Shown here: positions 26,201 to 34,968 of the stretch, in pieces | Numbering within the stretch: position 1 is the first letter of the stretch | Layout: the number at the start of each line of letters is the position of its first letter | The notes under the pieces: model-generated | The model's input: only the letters and a program-made list of their open reading frames with translations | Database searches by the model: none | What the model was told of the DNA's origin: nothing | From: JALORV01 sp963780715 | GTDB lineage: Bacteria > Pseudomonadota > Gammaproteobacteria > Burkholderiales > Burkholderiaceae_F | Reading direction: 5' to 3' | DNA: 64,000 bases | NCBI GenBank assembly: GCA_963780715.1 | Contig: CAWADK010000002.1 | Coordinates: forward strand, 62,001 to 126,000 | Translations under genes and position numbers: made by a program

Positions 26201-27082
26201 TTGGAAAAACGCGCCTTCTTCCGCAGCCGCTGGCTGCCGTATGCGCTGGTCGCGCCGCAACTCGCGATCACGATCATCTTTTTCTTCTGGCCGGCGGGTC
26301 AGGCGCTGTACCAGAGCGTTCTGATGCAGGACGCGTTCGGGTCCAACGTCGAGTTCGTCGGCCTGGAGAACTTCCGCACGCTCTTCAACGACCCCGGCTA
26401 CCTGGCTTCGTTTCGGGTCACCGCGGTCTTCTCGGTACTGGTTGCCGGCTTCGGCCTTGCGATCTCCCTGGTTCTGGCGGTATTCGCCGACCGCCTGCTG
26501 CGCGGAGCCACGACCTTCAAGACGCTGCTGATCTGGCCGTATGCGGTGGCACCCGCCATCGCCGGCGTGTTGTGGCTCTTCATGTTCAATCCGACGCTGG
26601 GCGTCGTCGCGCACTGGCTCAACAACGCCGGCGTGCACTGGGACTTCCTGTTGAACGGGCGCCAGGCGCTGCTGCTGCTGGTGATGGCCGCCGTCTGGAA
26701 GCAGATCAGCTACAACTTCGTCTTCTTCCTGGCCGGGCTGCAGGCGATCCCGAAATCACTGATCGAAGCGGCCGCGATCGACGGCGCAGGCCCCGGCCGG
26801 CGCTTCTGGACCATCGTGTTTCCGCTGCTGTCGCCGACCACCTTCTTTCTGCTGGTCGTGAACATCGTCTATGCCTTCTTCGACACCTTCGCGATCGTCG
26901 ACGCCGTCACCCAGGGCGGCCCGGGCCAGGAGACGACGATCCTCGTCTACAAGCTCTATCACGACGGCTTCAAGGCGCTTGACTTCGGTGGCTCGGCCGC
27001 GCAGTCGGTCGTGCTGATGGCGATCGTCATCACGCTGACCGTCGCCCAGTTTCGCTTCATCGAGCGGAAGGTGAATTACTGA
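26201..27082 (+). CDS. ugpA: Glycerol-3-phosphate ABC transporter permease UgpA
   Basis: A 293-residue inner-membrane permease with about six transmembrane segments and the permease EAA loop (IPKSLIEAAAIDGAGPGRRF) that contacts UgpC. The N-terminus MEKRAFFRSRWLPYALVAPQ is typical. The start codon appears to be TTG (26201), which may lower its translation relative to ugpB; the Shine-Dalgarno is weak. It lies behind the GC-rich hairpin, also consistent with lower expression. Confidence 0.93.
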   Translation: MEKRAFFRSRWLPYALVAPQLAITIIFFFWPAGQALYQSVLMQDAFGSNVEFVGLENFRTLFNDPGYLASFRVTAVFSVLVAGFGLAISLVLAVFADRLLRGATTFKTLLIWPYAVAPAIAGVLWLFMFNPTLGVVAHWLNNAGVHWDFLLNGRQALLLLVMAAVWKQISYNFVFFLAGLQAIPKSLIEAAAIDGAGPGRRFWTIVFPLLSPTTFFLLVVNIVYAFFDTFAIVDAVTQGGPGQETTILVYKLYHDGFKALDFGGSAAQSVVLMAIVITLTVAQFRFIERKVNY

Positions 27083-27155
27083 TGAGCCACCACGCACTTT
27101 TCGTTCGCTGCTCCCCGCCGTGGAGCGCGGGGCCTGTCGGGCGGGGCGGTGCCTG

Positions 27156-28004
27156 ATGGTCGAGAAGCGGCGCTGGCTCGATGTGCTGTCCTATGCGGTC
27201 GTCATCGCCGGGATACTGCTGGTCGCGTTCCCGGTCTACATCGCGTTCGTCGCCTCGACGCAGACCGCCGAGGCGGTCGAGGCAGCGCCGATGTCGCTGA
27301 TCCCGGGCGACCTGCTGATCGAAAACTACCGCAAGGTGCTGTTCGAGGGCGGTGACGTCGGTTCGCGCGCTCCGGTCGGCCGCATGATGTTCGTCAGCCT
27401 GACGATGGCGGTCGGGATCGCGGTCGGCAAGATCATCATCTCCCTGCTGTCAGCCTTCGCGATCGTCTACTTCCGCTTTCCGCTGCGGTACTTCTTCTTC
27501 TGGATGATCTTCATCACGCTGATGCTGCCGGTGGAAGTGCGCATCACGCCGACCTACGAAGTGATGTCCGATCTCGGCCTGCTGAATACCTTCCCCGGGC
27601 TCATCATGCCGCTGATCGCGTCGGCCACCGCGACCTTCCTGTTCCGGCAATTCTTTCTGACCGTCCCGGATGAACTGGCCGAAGCGGCACGCATCGACGG
27701 CGCCGGGCCGATGCGCTTCTTCGTCACGATCCTGGTTCCGCTGTCGGTTACGAACATCGCCGCCATGTTCGTCATCCAGTTCATCTACGGCTGGAACCAG
27801 TACCTCTGGCCGCTGCTGATCACGACCAGCGAGGACATGTATCCCATCGTCATCGGCATCAAGCGCATGATCGGCGGCGGTGACGCCGCCAACGAATGGA
27901 ACCTGGTGATGGCCACCGCGATCCTCGCGATGATTCCGCCGGCGATCGTCGTGCTGCTGATGCAGCGCTGGTTCATCAAGGGCCTGGTGGAAACCGAGAA
28001 GTAG
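27156..28004 (+). CDS. ugpE: Glycerol-3-phosphate ABC transporter permease UgpE
   Basis: A 282-residue second permease subunit of the Ugp importer, with six predicted membrane helices and the EAA motif (VPDELAEAARIDGAGPMRF). Further family landmarks are FVASTQTAEAV, LMLPVEVRITPTYEVM and YGWNQYLWPLLIT. ATG 27156 starts it; the longer upstream frame to 27120 has no family similarity. The gap after ugpA is 73 bases. Confidence 0.94.
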   Translation: MVEKRRWLDVLSYAVVIAGILLVAFPVYIAFVASTQTAEAVEAAPMSLIPGDLLIENYRKVLFEGGDVGSRAPVGRMMFVSLTMAVGIAVGKIIISLLSAFAIVYFRFPLRYFFFWMIFITLMLPVEVRITPTYEVMSDLGLLNTFPGLIMPLIASATATFLFRQFFLTVPDELAEAARIDGAGPMRFFVTILVPLSVTNIAAMFVIQFIYGWNQYLWPLLITTSEDMYPIVIGIKRMIGGGDAANEWNLVMATAILAMIPPAIVVLLMQRWFIKGLVETEK

Positions 28005-28016
28005 CAGAAAGAGCCA

Positions 28017-29081
28017 ATGGCGAAGATCGAGTTCAACGACGTGCGCAAGAGCTACGGCACCAACCAGGTGGTGCACGGCATCACGCTCGAGGTCGCCGAC
28101 GGCGAGTTCGTCGTTCTGGTCGGACCCTCCGGCTGCGGCAAGTCGACGCTGCTGCGCATGGTTGCCGGGCTGGAGGAGATCACCGTCGGCACGATCAGCA
28201 TCGGCGGACGCGTCGTCAACGACCTGGAACCCAAGGACCGCGACTGCGCGATGGTGTTCCAGAACTATGCGCTGTATCCGCACATGAGCGTGTACGACAA
28301 CATGGCGTACGGGCTGAAGATCCGCAAGCTGCCCAAGGCCGAGATCGACCGGCGGGTCAACGAGGCGGCGGCGATCCTCGAACTGGAAGGCTTCCTGGCG
28401 CGCAAACCGCGGCAACTCTCCGGAGGGCAGCGCCAGCGCGTGGCCATGGGACGCGCAATCGTGCGCGAGCCGGCGGCGTTTCTGTTCGACGAACCGCTGT
28501 CGAACCTCGACGCCAAGCTGCGAGTGCAGACGCGCCTCGAAATCCAGAAGCTGCATCGCCGGCTGCGCACGACGAGCCTGTACGTGACACACGACCAGGT
28601 CGAGGCAATGACGTTGGCGCAACGGATGATCGTCATGAACGCGGGACGCGCCGAGCAGGTCGGGACGCCCGACGAGGTCTACTCGCGCCCGGCCACGACG
28701 TTCGTGGCGAGTTTCATCGGCTCACCGCCGATGAACCTGTTCCCGGGCCGCGTTTCGCCGGACGGCCAGGCGTTTGTCGCCGCGGACGGCACACGCATCG
28801 AGTTGCCGGAATCGGTCAACCGACTGGGCGGCCGGGAATTGGTCCTCGGGGTGCGGCCGGAGGACCTTCATCTTGGCGGCAGCAATTTCGCGGTGCAGGT
28901 GGAGACCGTGGAAGTCCTCGGTGCCGAGCACCTGATTCACGGCAAGTTCGCGGGCACGGGACTGATCGTGCGCACCGGCCCACACTCGAGTCCAGCCCCC
29001 GGCTCCGTGGCACAACTCGGATTCAGCGCGGAAACGGTGCACTGGTTCGACCCGACCACGCAGCAGCGGATCGACCTCTGA
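28017..29081 (+). CDS. ugpC: Glycerol-3-phosphate ABC transporter ATP-binding protein UgpC
   Basis: A 354-residue ATPase of the MalK/UgpC type. Walker A GPSGCGKST, Q-loop VFQNYALYPHMSVYDN, signature LSGGQRQRVAMGRAI, Walker B AFLFDEPLSNLDA and H-loop YVTHDQVEAMTL are all present. A C-terminal regulatory OB-fold domain follows (VLGVRPEDLHLG). It closes the operon 12 bases after ugpE and is convergent with fur. Confidence 0.95.
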   Translation: MAKIEFNDVRKSYGTNQVVHGITLEVADGEFVVLVGPSGCGKSTLLRMVAGLEEITVGTISIGGRVVNDLEPKDRDCAMVFQNYALYPHMSVYDNMAYGLKIRKLPKAEIDRRVNEAAAILELEGFLARKPRQLSGGQRQRVAMGRAIVREPAAFLFDEPLSNLDAKLRVQTRLEIQKLHRRLRTTSLYVTHDQVEAMTLAQRMIVMNAGRAEQVGTPDEVYSRPATTFVASFIGSPPMNLFPGRVSPDGQAFVAADGTRIELPESVNRLGGRELVLGVRPEDLHLGGSNFAVQVETVEVLGAEHLIHGKFAGTGLIVRTGPHSSPAPGSVAQLGFSAETVHWFDPTTQQRIDL

Positions 29082-29122
29082 ACGGGGCCCGCGGCCGGCT
29101 GGCCCTGGCCGCGTAGCAGGCC

Positions 29123-29581
29123 CTACTCCTTGCGGCGGAACTCGCAGTCGGTCTTCGTGCACTCGCCGTAAAGCGCGAGCGCGTGGTCCTGCAACCTGAA
29201 ACCCCGTTCGGCCGCGACCCTGTGTTGTCGGGCCTCGATGTCCGCGTCCACGAACTCCTCGACGTGACCGCAGGTCAGGCAGACGAGGTGGTCATGGTGC
29301 GCGCCCTCGTTCAGCTCGAACATCGCGCGACCGGCCTCGAAGTGATTCCGCGCCAGCAGCCCCGCCTGCTCGAACTGCGTCAGGACGCGGTAGACCGTCG
29401 CCAGGCCGACATCGATGTGCTCGGCGATCAGCGCCTTGTAGACGTCCTCGGCACTCATATGCCGGATGCCACGTTCCGCAGTGTTGCGCTGGAAGATCTC
29501 GAGCACTTTCAAGCGCGGCACCGTGGCCTTGAGGCCAATACTTTTAAGGTCGCTCGAATTACTGGAGGGGCGGTTCGGCAT
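29123..29581 (-). CDS. fur: Ferric uptake regulator Fur
   Basis: A 152-residue metal-dependent repressor. The winged-helix N-terminus contains LKATVPRLKVLEIF and the recognition region DVGLATVYRVLTQFEQAGLL; the dimerisation domain has HHDHLVCLTCGHVEEFVD (the HHDH and CxxC metal sites) and a C-terminal ECTKTDCEF second Cys pair. ATG 29581 (MPNRPSSNSSD) was chosen. It is divergent from bamE, a very stable arrangement in proteobacteria. Confidence 0.96.
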   Translation of the reverse strand: MPNRPSSNSSDLKSIGLKATVPRLKVLEIFQRNTAERGIRHMSAEDVYKALIAEHIDVGLATVYRVLTQFEQAGLLARNHFEAGRAMFELNEGAHHDHLVCLTCGHVEEFVDADIEARQHRVAAERGFRLQDHALALYGECTKTDCEFRRKE

Positions 29582-29630
29582 GGGGCGTGTGCCGCGCTGG
29601 GACGCAAAAGTCGGAGGAAACACTCGTGGG

Positions 29631-29637
29631 TATCATA
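29631..29637. promoter_or_regulatory. Candidate overlapping -10 elements of fur and bamE
   Basis: The sequence GTATCATAC is near-palindromic, so TATCAT reads on the forward strand (29631-29636) and TATGAT on the reverse (29637-29632). It lies in the 96-base gap between the divergent starts. The -35 regions are weak on both strands, so this is tentative. Confidence 0.35.
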
Positions 29638-29677
29638 CGGCTTCCGAGTTCCTTCCCTCACGTTGGCAGACTGACCG

Positions 29678-30184
29678 ATGTTTGCACGCTGCGTGGCCGC
29701 CTGTGCCACGACCTTGCTCCTGGCGGGTTGCGAGTCGCTGTATAGCGTCAGCGCGAGCGTCGGGTCGGGCATCGCGTCGGCCGCTTCCTGGGCCCCCACC
29801 TTCCTGGGCCCGTACCGGCCGGACGTCCACCAGGGCAACATCATCACGCAGGAGATGGTGGACCAGTTGCGGATCGGTATGACGCGCGACCAGGTCCGGT
29901 TCATGCTCGGCACGCCGCTTCTGGTGAGCGAGTTTCGCAAGGACCGCATCGACTACGTCTACTACCTGAATCCGCGCCGCGGCCAGGTCCAGAACCGGAG
30001 GCTGACGCTGTTCTTCAAGGACAGCAGGCTCGATCGTTTCGAGAACGACCCGATGCCGGGCGAAGACGACGTCGACGCGTTGATCCTGGGCCCGAACATC
30101 AAGCGCGTTGCGCGCGTGAACCGCCAGCCGGAGATCCCGATGCCGGACGTCTCGACTCCGGCGCCGGGCTCCAGCTCGAACTGA
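29678..30184 (+). CDS. bamE: Outer membrane assembly lipoprotein BamE (OmlA/SmpA)
   Basis: A 168-residue lipoprotein of the BAM complex that helps insert outer-membrane barrels. The signal peptide ends in LLLAGCES (lipobox Cys about residue 16). The SmpA/OmlA domain shows QEMVDQLRIGMTRDQVRFMLGTP and the strand pair YVYYLNP with RRLTLFFKDSRLDRFEND. It heads a run with dapB after a 25-base gap. Fully typical in length and place. Confidence 0.94.
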   Translation: MFARCVAACATTLLLAGCESLYSVSASVGSGIASAASWAPTFLGPYRPDVHQGNIITQEMVDQLRIGMTRDQVRFMLGTPLLVSEFRKDRIDYVYYLNPRRGQVQNRRLTLFFKDSRLDRFENDPMPGEDDVDALILGPNIKRVARVNRQPEIPMPDVSTPAPGSSSN

Positions 30185-30209
30185 GCCGGCACTTTCCGGA
30201 CGGCTGACG

Positions 30210-31010
30210 ATGCCGATGAAGATTGCGATCGCCGGTGCCTCCGGCCGCATGGGCCAGATGCTGATCGAGGCCACGCTCGGCCAACCCGACCTCGCGCTGG
30301 CCGCCGCGCTCGATCGCACCGACAGCCCCGTGCTCGGACGTGACTGCGGCGAAGCGATGGGAAAGACGACCGGTGTCCGCGTCAGCAGCGAGCTTGCCGC
30401 ACTCGCAGGCGCCGACGTGCTGATCGACTTCACCCGCCCCGAGGCGACACGGCGTCACCTCGATGCCTGCGTCTCGCACGGCGTGAAGATGGTCATTGGC
30501 ACGACGGGTTTCGACGCGGCCGGCAAGCGCGCCATCGAAGCCGCGTCGAAGCGCATCGCCATCGTCTTCGCGCCGAACATGAGCGTCGGCGTCAATGCGA
30601 CCTTCAAGCTGATCGAACTCGCCGCCCGCATGCTCGGCGACAGCTACGACATCGAGATCATCGAGGCACATCACCGCCACAAGGTCGATGCGCCTTCGGG
30701 CACGGCGCTGAAAATGGGCGAGGTCGTGGCCGCGACCCTCGGCCGCACACTGTCTGAACTGGCGGTCTACGCGCGCGAAGGCCACACTGGCGAGCGCCGT
30801 CCCGGCTCGATCGGTTTCGCGACGATCCGCGGCGGCGACATCGTCGGCGACCACACGGTTATGTTTGCCGGCGCCGGCGAGCGAGTCGAGATCACGCATC
30901 GCGCCGGGAGCCGCCAGTCGTACGCCACCGGCAGCCTGCGCGCGGCCCGCTTCCTCGGCGACAAGGCCACGGGGCTGTACGACATGTTCGACGTGCTGGG
31001 CCTGGCCTGA
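30210..31010 (+). CDS. dapB: 4-hydroxy-tetrahydrodipicolinate reductase
   Basis: A 266-residue NAD(P)H-dependent reductase in lysine and diaminopimelate synthesis. It has the nucleotide motif IAGASGRMGQML, DFTRPEATRRHL, GTTGFDAAGK and the substrate-binding EAHHRHKVDAPSGTAL. The two ATGs at 30210 and 30216 are both possible. The stop overlaps the exbB start (TGATG), which ties dapB to the transport genes downstream. Confidence 0.96.
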   Translation: MPMKIAIAGASGRMGQMLIEATLGQPDLALAAALDRTDSPVLGRDCGEAMGKTTGVRVSSELAALAGADVLIDFTRPEATRRHLDACVSHGVKMVIGTTGFDAAGKRAIEAASKRIAIVFAPNMSVGVNATFKLIELAARMLGDSYDIEIIEAHHRHKVDAPSGTALKMGEVVAATLGRTLSELAVYAREGHTGERRPGSIGFATIRGGDIVGDHTVMFAGAGERVEITHRAGSRQSYATGSLRAARFLGDKATGLYDMFDVLGLA

Positions 31011-31696
31011 TGGACGCCGGCTCGCTCGGACTCGGTCACTTCTGGCAGCAGGCCGATGCGGTCATACGCCTCACGGCCTACCTGCTGTGCGCAATGTCGA
31101 TCGTGAGCTGGTTCCTCATCGTCTGGAAGGCCTGGGGCTGGTGGCGCATGCGGCGTGCGTCGAGAGAAATCGACCAGTTCTGGGAGGCACCGTCGATCGA
31201 CGTGGCAATCGCGAAGCTCAAGCCGATCGATGTCGACGGCATCTTCGTGCCGCTGGCCGTCGGCGCCGCGAGCGCCGCCAGTCACCCGGCGGCGGAGAAC
31301 AGCCTCGCTTCGCAGATCGACCGCTCGGAGCTGATCACCCGCGCTCTGCGACAACGCATCAACGCGGCGGCGGACCGGCTCGACTCGGGGCTCACGATCC
31401 TCGCGTCGGTGGGCAGCACCGCTCCCTTCATCGGACTCTTCGGCACGGTCTGGGGCATCTATCACGCGTTGCTCAACATCGCGTCGAACGCCCAGATCGC
31501 GATCGACAAGGTGGCGGGCCCCGTCGGTGAGGCGCTGATCATGACGGCCTTCGGTCTGGCGGTCGCGATACCGGCCGTGCTGGCCTTCAATGCCTTCACG
31601 CGCTCCAATAGGATGGTGCTCGGGCAGCTCGACGGCTTTGCCCACGATCTGCATGCGACCCTGACCACCGGCTCGCGCGTGGCGGGCGACTCCTGA
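31010..31696 (+). CDS. exbB: ExbB/TolQ-family proton channel protein
   Basis: A 228-residue MotA/TolQ/ExbB protein with three membrane segments: one near residues 20-42, a large cytoplasmic loop, then two (ILASVGSTAPFIGLFGTVWGIYHAL in part, and EALIMTAFGLAVAIPAVLAFNAF in part). TVWG and the Thr/Glu region of helix 3 mark the proton channel. It energises TonB-dependent uptake, here probably vitamin B12 via BtuB, since btuF follows in the same operon. Overlapping start and stop codons link dapB, exbB and exbD. Confidence 0.92.
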   Translation: MDAGSLGLGHFWQQADAVIRLTAYLLCAMSIVSWFLIVWKAWGWWRMRRASREIDQFWEAPSIDVAIAKLKPIDVDGIFVPLAVGAASAASHPAAENSLASQIDRSELITRALRQRINAAADRLDSGLTILASVGSTAPFIGLFGTVWGIYHALLNIASNAQIAIDKVAGPVGEALIMTAFGLAVAIPAVLAFNAFTRSNRMVLGQLDGFAHDLHATLTTGSRVAGDS

Positions 31697-32136
31697 TGCC
31701 GTTTGGTGGTTTCGAGCGGCACGGCACCTCGCCACCGCGCATGTCCGAGATCAACGTCACGCCGCTGGTCGACGTGATGCTGGTGCTGCTGGTCATCTTC
31801 ATTATCACCGCGCCGTTGCTCACCTACGGAATCCGGCTCGACCTGCCGAACGATGCGGCGCCGGCCGCACCCGCCGAGGCATCGACCATCAAGCTGTCGA
31901 TCGACGGCAACGGGCAGATCTTCTGGGAAGCCGAGCCGATTGCAGACGACGCGCTCCGCGCGCGGCTTGCGAAGGCAGGGGCCGAGACGACGCCACCCGA
32001 GGTGCACCTGCGTGCCGACAAGGCGACGCGCTACGAGCGCATTGCATTCGTCCTTGCAGCCGCCCAGCAGGCCGGGCTGACCAAGATCGGCTTCATTACC
32101 GAGCCTGCGCCCGCGGCGACCACTGCCAGGCCGTGA
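31696..32136 (+). CDS. exbD: ExbD/TolR-family biopolymer transport protein
   Basis: A 146-residue partner of ExbB with one N-terminal membrane helix. The start MSEINVTPLVDVMLVLLVIF includes the proton-path Asp (in LVDVML). A periplasmic domain follows (LSIDGNGQIFW, HLRADKATRYERI). The start overlaps exbB (TGATG) and the stop overlaps btuF (GTGA). No tonB gene lies in this operon, so TonB must be supplied from elsewhere. Confidence 0.93.
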   Translation: MPFGGFERHGTSPPRMSEINVTPLVDVMLVLLVIFIITAPLLTYGIRLDLPNDAAPAAPAEASTIKLSIDGNGQIFWEAEPIADDALRARLAKAGAETTPPEVHLRADKATRYERIAFVLAAAQQAGLTKIGFITEPAPAATTARP

Positions 32137-33029
32137 GGCTGAACCGGGCCGCGCTGATCGCCATTTTCGCCGCCGTGCTGGCGTTTGTGCCGGTCGACGG
32201 CGCGCAATCGGCCGTCACGGTGGTCGACGACGCCGGTGCAACGGTGACGCTCGTCCGGCCGGCCACGCGCATCATCAGCCTGGCACCGCACATCACCGAG
32301 CAGTTGTTTGCGATCGGCGCCGGCGATCGCATCGTCGGCACAACCGAATACGCCGATTACCCGCCTGCGGCCGCAGCGATTCCGCGCGTGGGGCGCGCGC
32401 ACAGCCTCGATCTGGAGCGCATTGCGGCTTTGCACGCCGACCTGATCGTCATCTGGGGCAGCGGCTTTCCTACCGCGACGATCGCCTCCATCGCGCAACT
32501 GGGCGTTCCGGTCTTCATCAGCGAACCGCGCGCACTTGCCGATGTCGCGCGCTCGCTGGAGCGGCTCGGCGTGCTGACGGGGCAAAATGGCGCGCCTGCC
32601 GGGGCAAAGTTCAGTGCCAAGGTCGAGTCGCTGCGCCGCCAGTACGCTGCCCGCCCGACGGTGCGTGTCTTCTACCAGGTCTGGGCCAGCCCCCTGATGA
32701 CGCTGTCAGGCCGCCATGTGATCAGCGAAGCGATTCGACTCTGCGGTGGACGCAATGTCTTTGAAGACCTGATGCCGGTCGCGCCGCAGGTGTCGGTCGA
32801 AGCCGTGCTGGCGGCCGATCCCCAGCTCATCGTGACTGCCGAGCCGGGCGGGAGTGCGAGTCAGGCGCTGGCGACGTGGCAGCGGTTTCCAACGCTGGCT
32901 GCGACGCGCCACCGGCAGTTCGTAACCCTGGATGCCGACCGCATCAACCGGCACGGACCGCGCCTGGCCGACGAAATCGCCCTGCTCTGCGCGGCAATTG
33001 AACGTACCCGGGCAGTGACGATCAAGTAA
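32133..33029 (+). CDS. btuF: Cobalamin-binding periplasmic protein BtuF-like
   Basis: A 298-residue class III solute-binding protein. The signal peptide ends near VDGAQSA. Characteristic segments are RIISLAPHITEQLFAIGAGDRIVG (start RIISLAPHITE), YADYPPAA, GRAHSLDLERI and DLIVIWGSG. Its place downstream of exbBD and opposite btuBCD supports B12 (cobalamin) over haem or siderophore, though the fold is shared. The GTG start overlaps the exbD stop. The partner permease and ATPase are encoded on the opposite strand at 34.2-36.0 kb. Confidence 0.87.
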   Translation: MRLNRAALIAIFAAVLAFVPVDGAQSAVTVVDDAGATVTLVRPATRIISLAPHITEQLFAIGAGDRIVGTTEYADYPPAAAAIPRVGRAHSLDLERIAALHADLIVIWGSGFPTATIASIAQLGVPVFISEPRALADVARSLERLGVLTGQNGAPAGAKFSAKVESLRRQYAARPTVRVFYQVWASPLMTLSGRHVISEAIRLCGGRNVFEDLMPVAPQVSVEAVLAADPQLIVTAEPGGSASQALATWQRFPTLAATRHRQFVTLDADRINRHGPRLADEIALLCAAIERTRAVTIK

Positions 33030-33060
33030 ATTGAATTCTTGAGTCCTGTCGAGGCTGATC

Positions 33061-33534
33061 ATGATCGAACCTAGCTCTCCGAAGTTGCGGCGGATCGCCA
33101 CCGCAGTCGCCGTATCCGCATTGTTCGCCGTCGCCGGCTGCGGCAAGAAGGACGCCGCCCCACCGCCGCCGGCGCAACCCTCGGCCGACAAAGCCGCGCC
33201 GGCGCCCGCCACGGACCGCGCGGTCAAGATCATCTCGATCAAGCCGGAAGTCGACGCGCTGAAGGCCGGGGACACCGTCAAGATCGCGCTCAGCGCCTCG
33301 TACACGGTGCCGGCACAGGGCGGGCTGATCGGCATCGTTGCCCAGGACGCCAAGGGCACGCTGATCGTCGACAAGCTGACTCCCGTGGAAGGCGGCAGCG
33401 GAACCTTTGTCGGTGAACTGGAATTCAAGGTCCCGGCGACCGATCGGGTGTCCATCCTGGTGCCGCTCTACGCCAAGGGTGAGAACAAGTCCTCGACCAT
33501 CGCGACGCACCAGTTCACGGTCAAGGCGAAGTAG
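33061..33534 (+). CDS. Putative lipoprotein of unknown function
   Basis: A 157-residue protein whose signal peptide ends in a lipobox (FAVAGCGKK). A Pro/Ala-rich linker precedes a compact beta-rich domain (KIISIKPEVDALKAGDTVKIAL, RVSILVPLYAKG). The C-terminal part resembles an Ig-like or DUF-type fold, but no family is recognised. It follows btuF by 31 bases and ends 3 bases before the convergent parA-like gene. No link to B12 uptake can be shown. Confidence 0.7.
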   Translation: MIEPSSPKLRRIATAVAVSALFAVAGCGKKDAAPPPPAQPSADKAAPAPATDRAVKIISIKPEVDALKAGDTVKIALSASYTVPAQGGLIGIVAQDAKGTLIVDKLTPVEGGSGTFVGELEFKVPATDRVSILVPLYAKGENKSSTIATHQFTVKAK

Positions 33535-33537
33535 CGG

Positions 33538-34159
33538 CTAGCGCTCGACCCAATCGAGCAGCGACTGCCACTGCTCGACATCCTTGGCCACCCGGCTCGG
33601 CGCGACGTCCCACAGCGTGAGTCCGTGCGCGGCCAGTTGCACGTAGTTCTGCGTGTCGCGCAGGAACCCGAGCACCGGCAGCCCGAGATCCTCGACAAAG
33701 CGCTGCAGTTGCTCGGCCGCTCTCGTGCGCGCGTCGACCCGCATTCCAAGCACACCGACACGACCTTCTTCCTTCATCAGTCCGCGTTCGGCGAGGCGAC
33801 CGAGGAAGGCCTGGGTCGCGTAGATGTCGAAGAGCGACGGTTGCAGCGGGATGATCAGTCGATCGGCAACTTTCAGCGCATCCTTCAGCATGTGACCGTG
33901 GATGCCGGCCGGCGAGTCGAGCACGACATGTGTCACGCCCTTGGGCGGGCGCGCGATCTTTTCGTCGGTGCGGTCCCAGGACGCGATCAGGCGGCAACGT
34001 CGGCGGCCGTATCCGGAGCCAGGCGAGCGCCGACTGCTGCCGGTCCAGGTCACCCAGCATCGTGGAAAGCCCGCGCCGTGCGAAATAGCCGGCCAGGTTC
34101 GTCGCTACCGTGCTCTTGCCGACACCGCCCTTGGGATTCGCAATCAGAACAATAGGCAT
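33538..34159 (-). CDS. ParA-family ATPase, broken by one frameshift
   Basis: The N-terminus MPIVLIANPKGGVGKSTVAT carries the deviant Walker A (KGGVGKS). Beyond GDLDRQQSALAWLRIRPPTLPP the frame shifts and continues as IASWDRTDEKIARPP, THVVLDSPAGIHG (Walker A' / Asp motif) and ends LLDWVER. The shift fits one extra base at 33989 (A on the forward strand); removing it joins TLPP directly to IASWD. The restored length, about 206 residues, fits small orphan ParA/MinD-like ATPases. No parB-like partner is nearby. It is convergent with the lipoprotein gene and lies 20 bases downstream of btuD. Confidence 0.82.
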
Positions 34160-34179
34160 GCGGGAAGTTTAGAGCCGAA

Positions 34180-34968
34180 TCAAACGCGGGCGGAGGGTGC
34201 CTCGCTGGCGGCACCGCGATGGACGTGGAAGACCGGCTCGCCGTCCACCTCGACGCGGGAAACCGGGGTGGCGAAGAGATCCGTCAGCGTGGGCGGCGTC
34301 AGGACTTCCGTCGCAAGGCCCGACAGGGTCCGGCCGTCGCCCCACAGCAGCAGCGCGTGGGTCGCCAGGCGCGCCGCGGCGTTCAGGTCGTGCAGCGTGA
34401 CGACCAGGCCGCGCTCCGGCAACGCAGCGAGCACGCGCACGACCATCGCCTGGTGTCGCGGGTCCTGATGTGCGGTCGGTTCATCCAGCAGGACCAGCGG
34501 CGTGTCCTGCGCCAGCGCGGTCGCTATGGCCACGCGTTGACGCTCGCCCCGTGACAACAGGCGCACATCGCGATCGGCGAGATGGGCACAGTCGAGACGA
34601 TCGAGCCACAGGCGCGCCACGGCATCGCCGCGGCCCTCGTCGCGGAAGACAAAGCGTGCCGTCAGCACGGTGTCGAGTACGGAGCTTGCGAACGGGTCGG
34701 TCCAGCGATCGGTCAGAAGAGCGCGATCGCGTGCCAGTTCATCGGCGCGCAGATCCTGCACCGGCGTTCGGCCGATGAGGATCTCGCCGCCGTCGCCCTT
34801 CCGTGCTCCGGCAATGCTGGCCAGCAGTGTCGACTTGCCAGCGCCATTGGGTCCCAGGACGACCCAGCGCTCTCCGCGCCGAACCGTGAGGTCGAGTGCG
34901 TCGACGAGGCTTCGCTGCGGCGTCCGCAGCGACAGGCGATGCACCGTCAGCAGGGCAATGTCTTCCAT
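34180..34968 (-). CDS. btuD: Vitamin B12 ABC transporter ATP-binding protein BtuD-like
   Basis: A 262-residue ABC ATPase of the FecE/BtuD type. Walker A GPNGAGKSTLL, Q-loop TDRWTDPFASS region, signature LLSRGERQRVAIATAL, Walker B LVLLDEPTAHQDP and H-loop VVTLHDLNAAA are present. It overlaps the btuC stop by one base and forms btuB-btuC-btuD. Its place under the cobalamin riboswitch supports B12 as the substrate. Confidence 0.92.
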   Translation of the reverse strand: MEDIALLTVHRLSLRTPQRSLVDALDLTVRRGERWVVLGPNGAGKSTLLASIAGARKGDGGEILIGRTPVQDLRADELARDRALLTDRWTDPFASSVLDTVLTARFVFRDEGRGDAVARLWLDRLDCAHLADRDVRLLSRGERQRVAIATALAQDTPLVLLDEPTAHQDPRHQAMVVRVLAALPERGLVVTLHDLNAAARLATHALLLWGDGRTLSGLATEVLTPPTLTDLFATPVSRVEVDGEPVFHVHRGAASEAPSARV

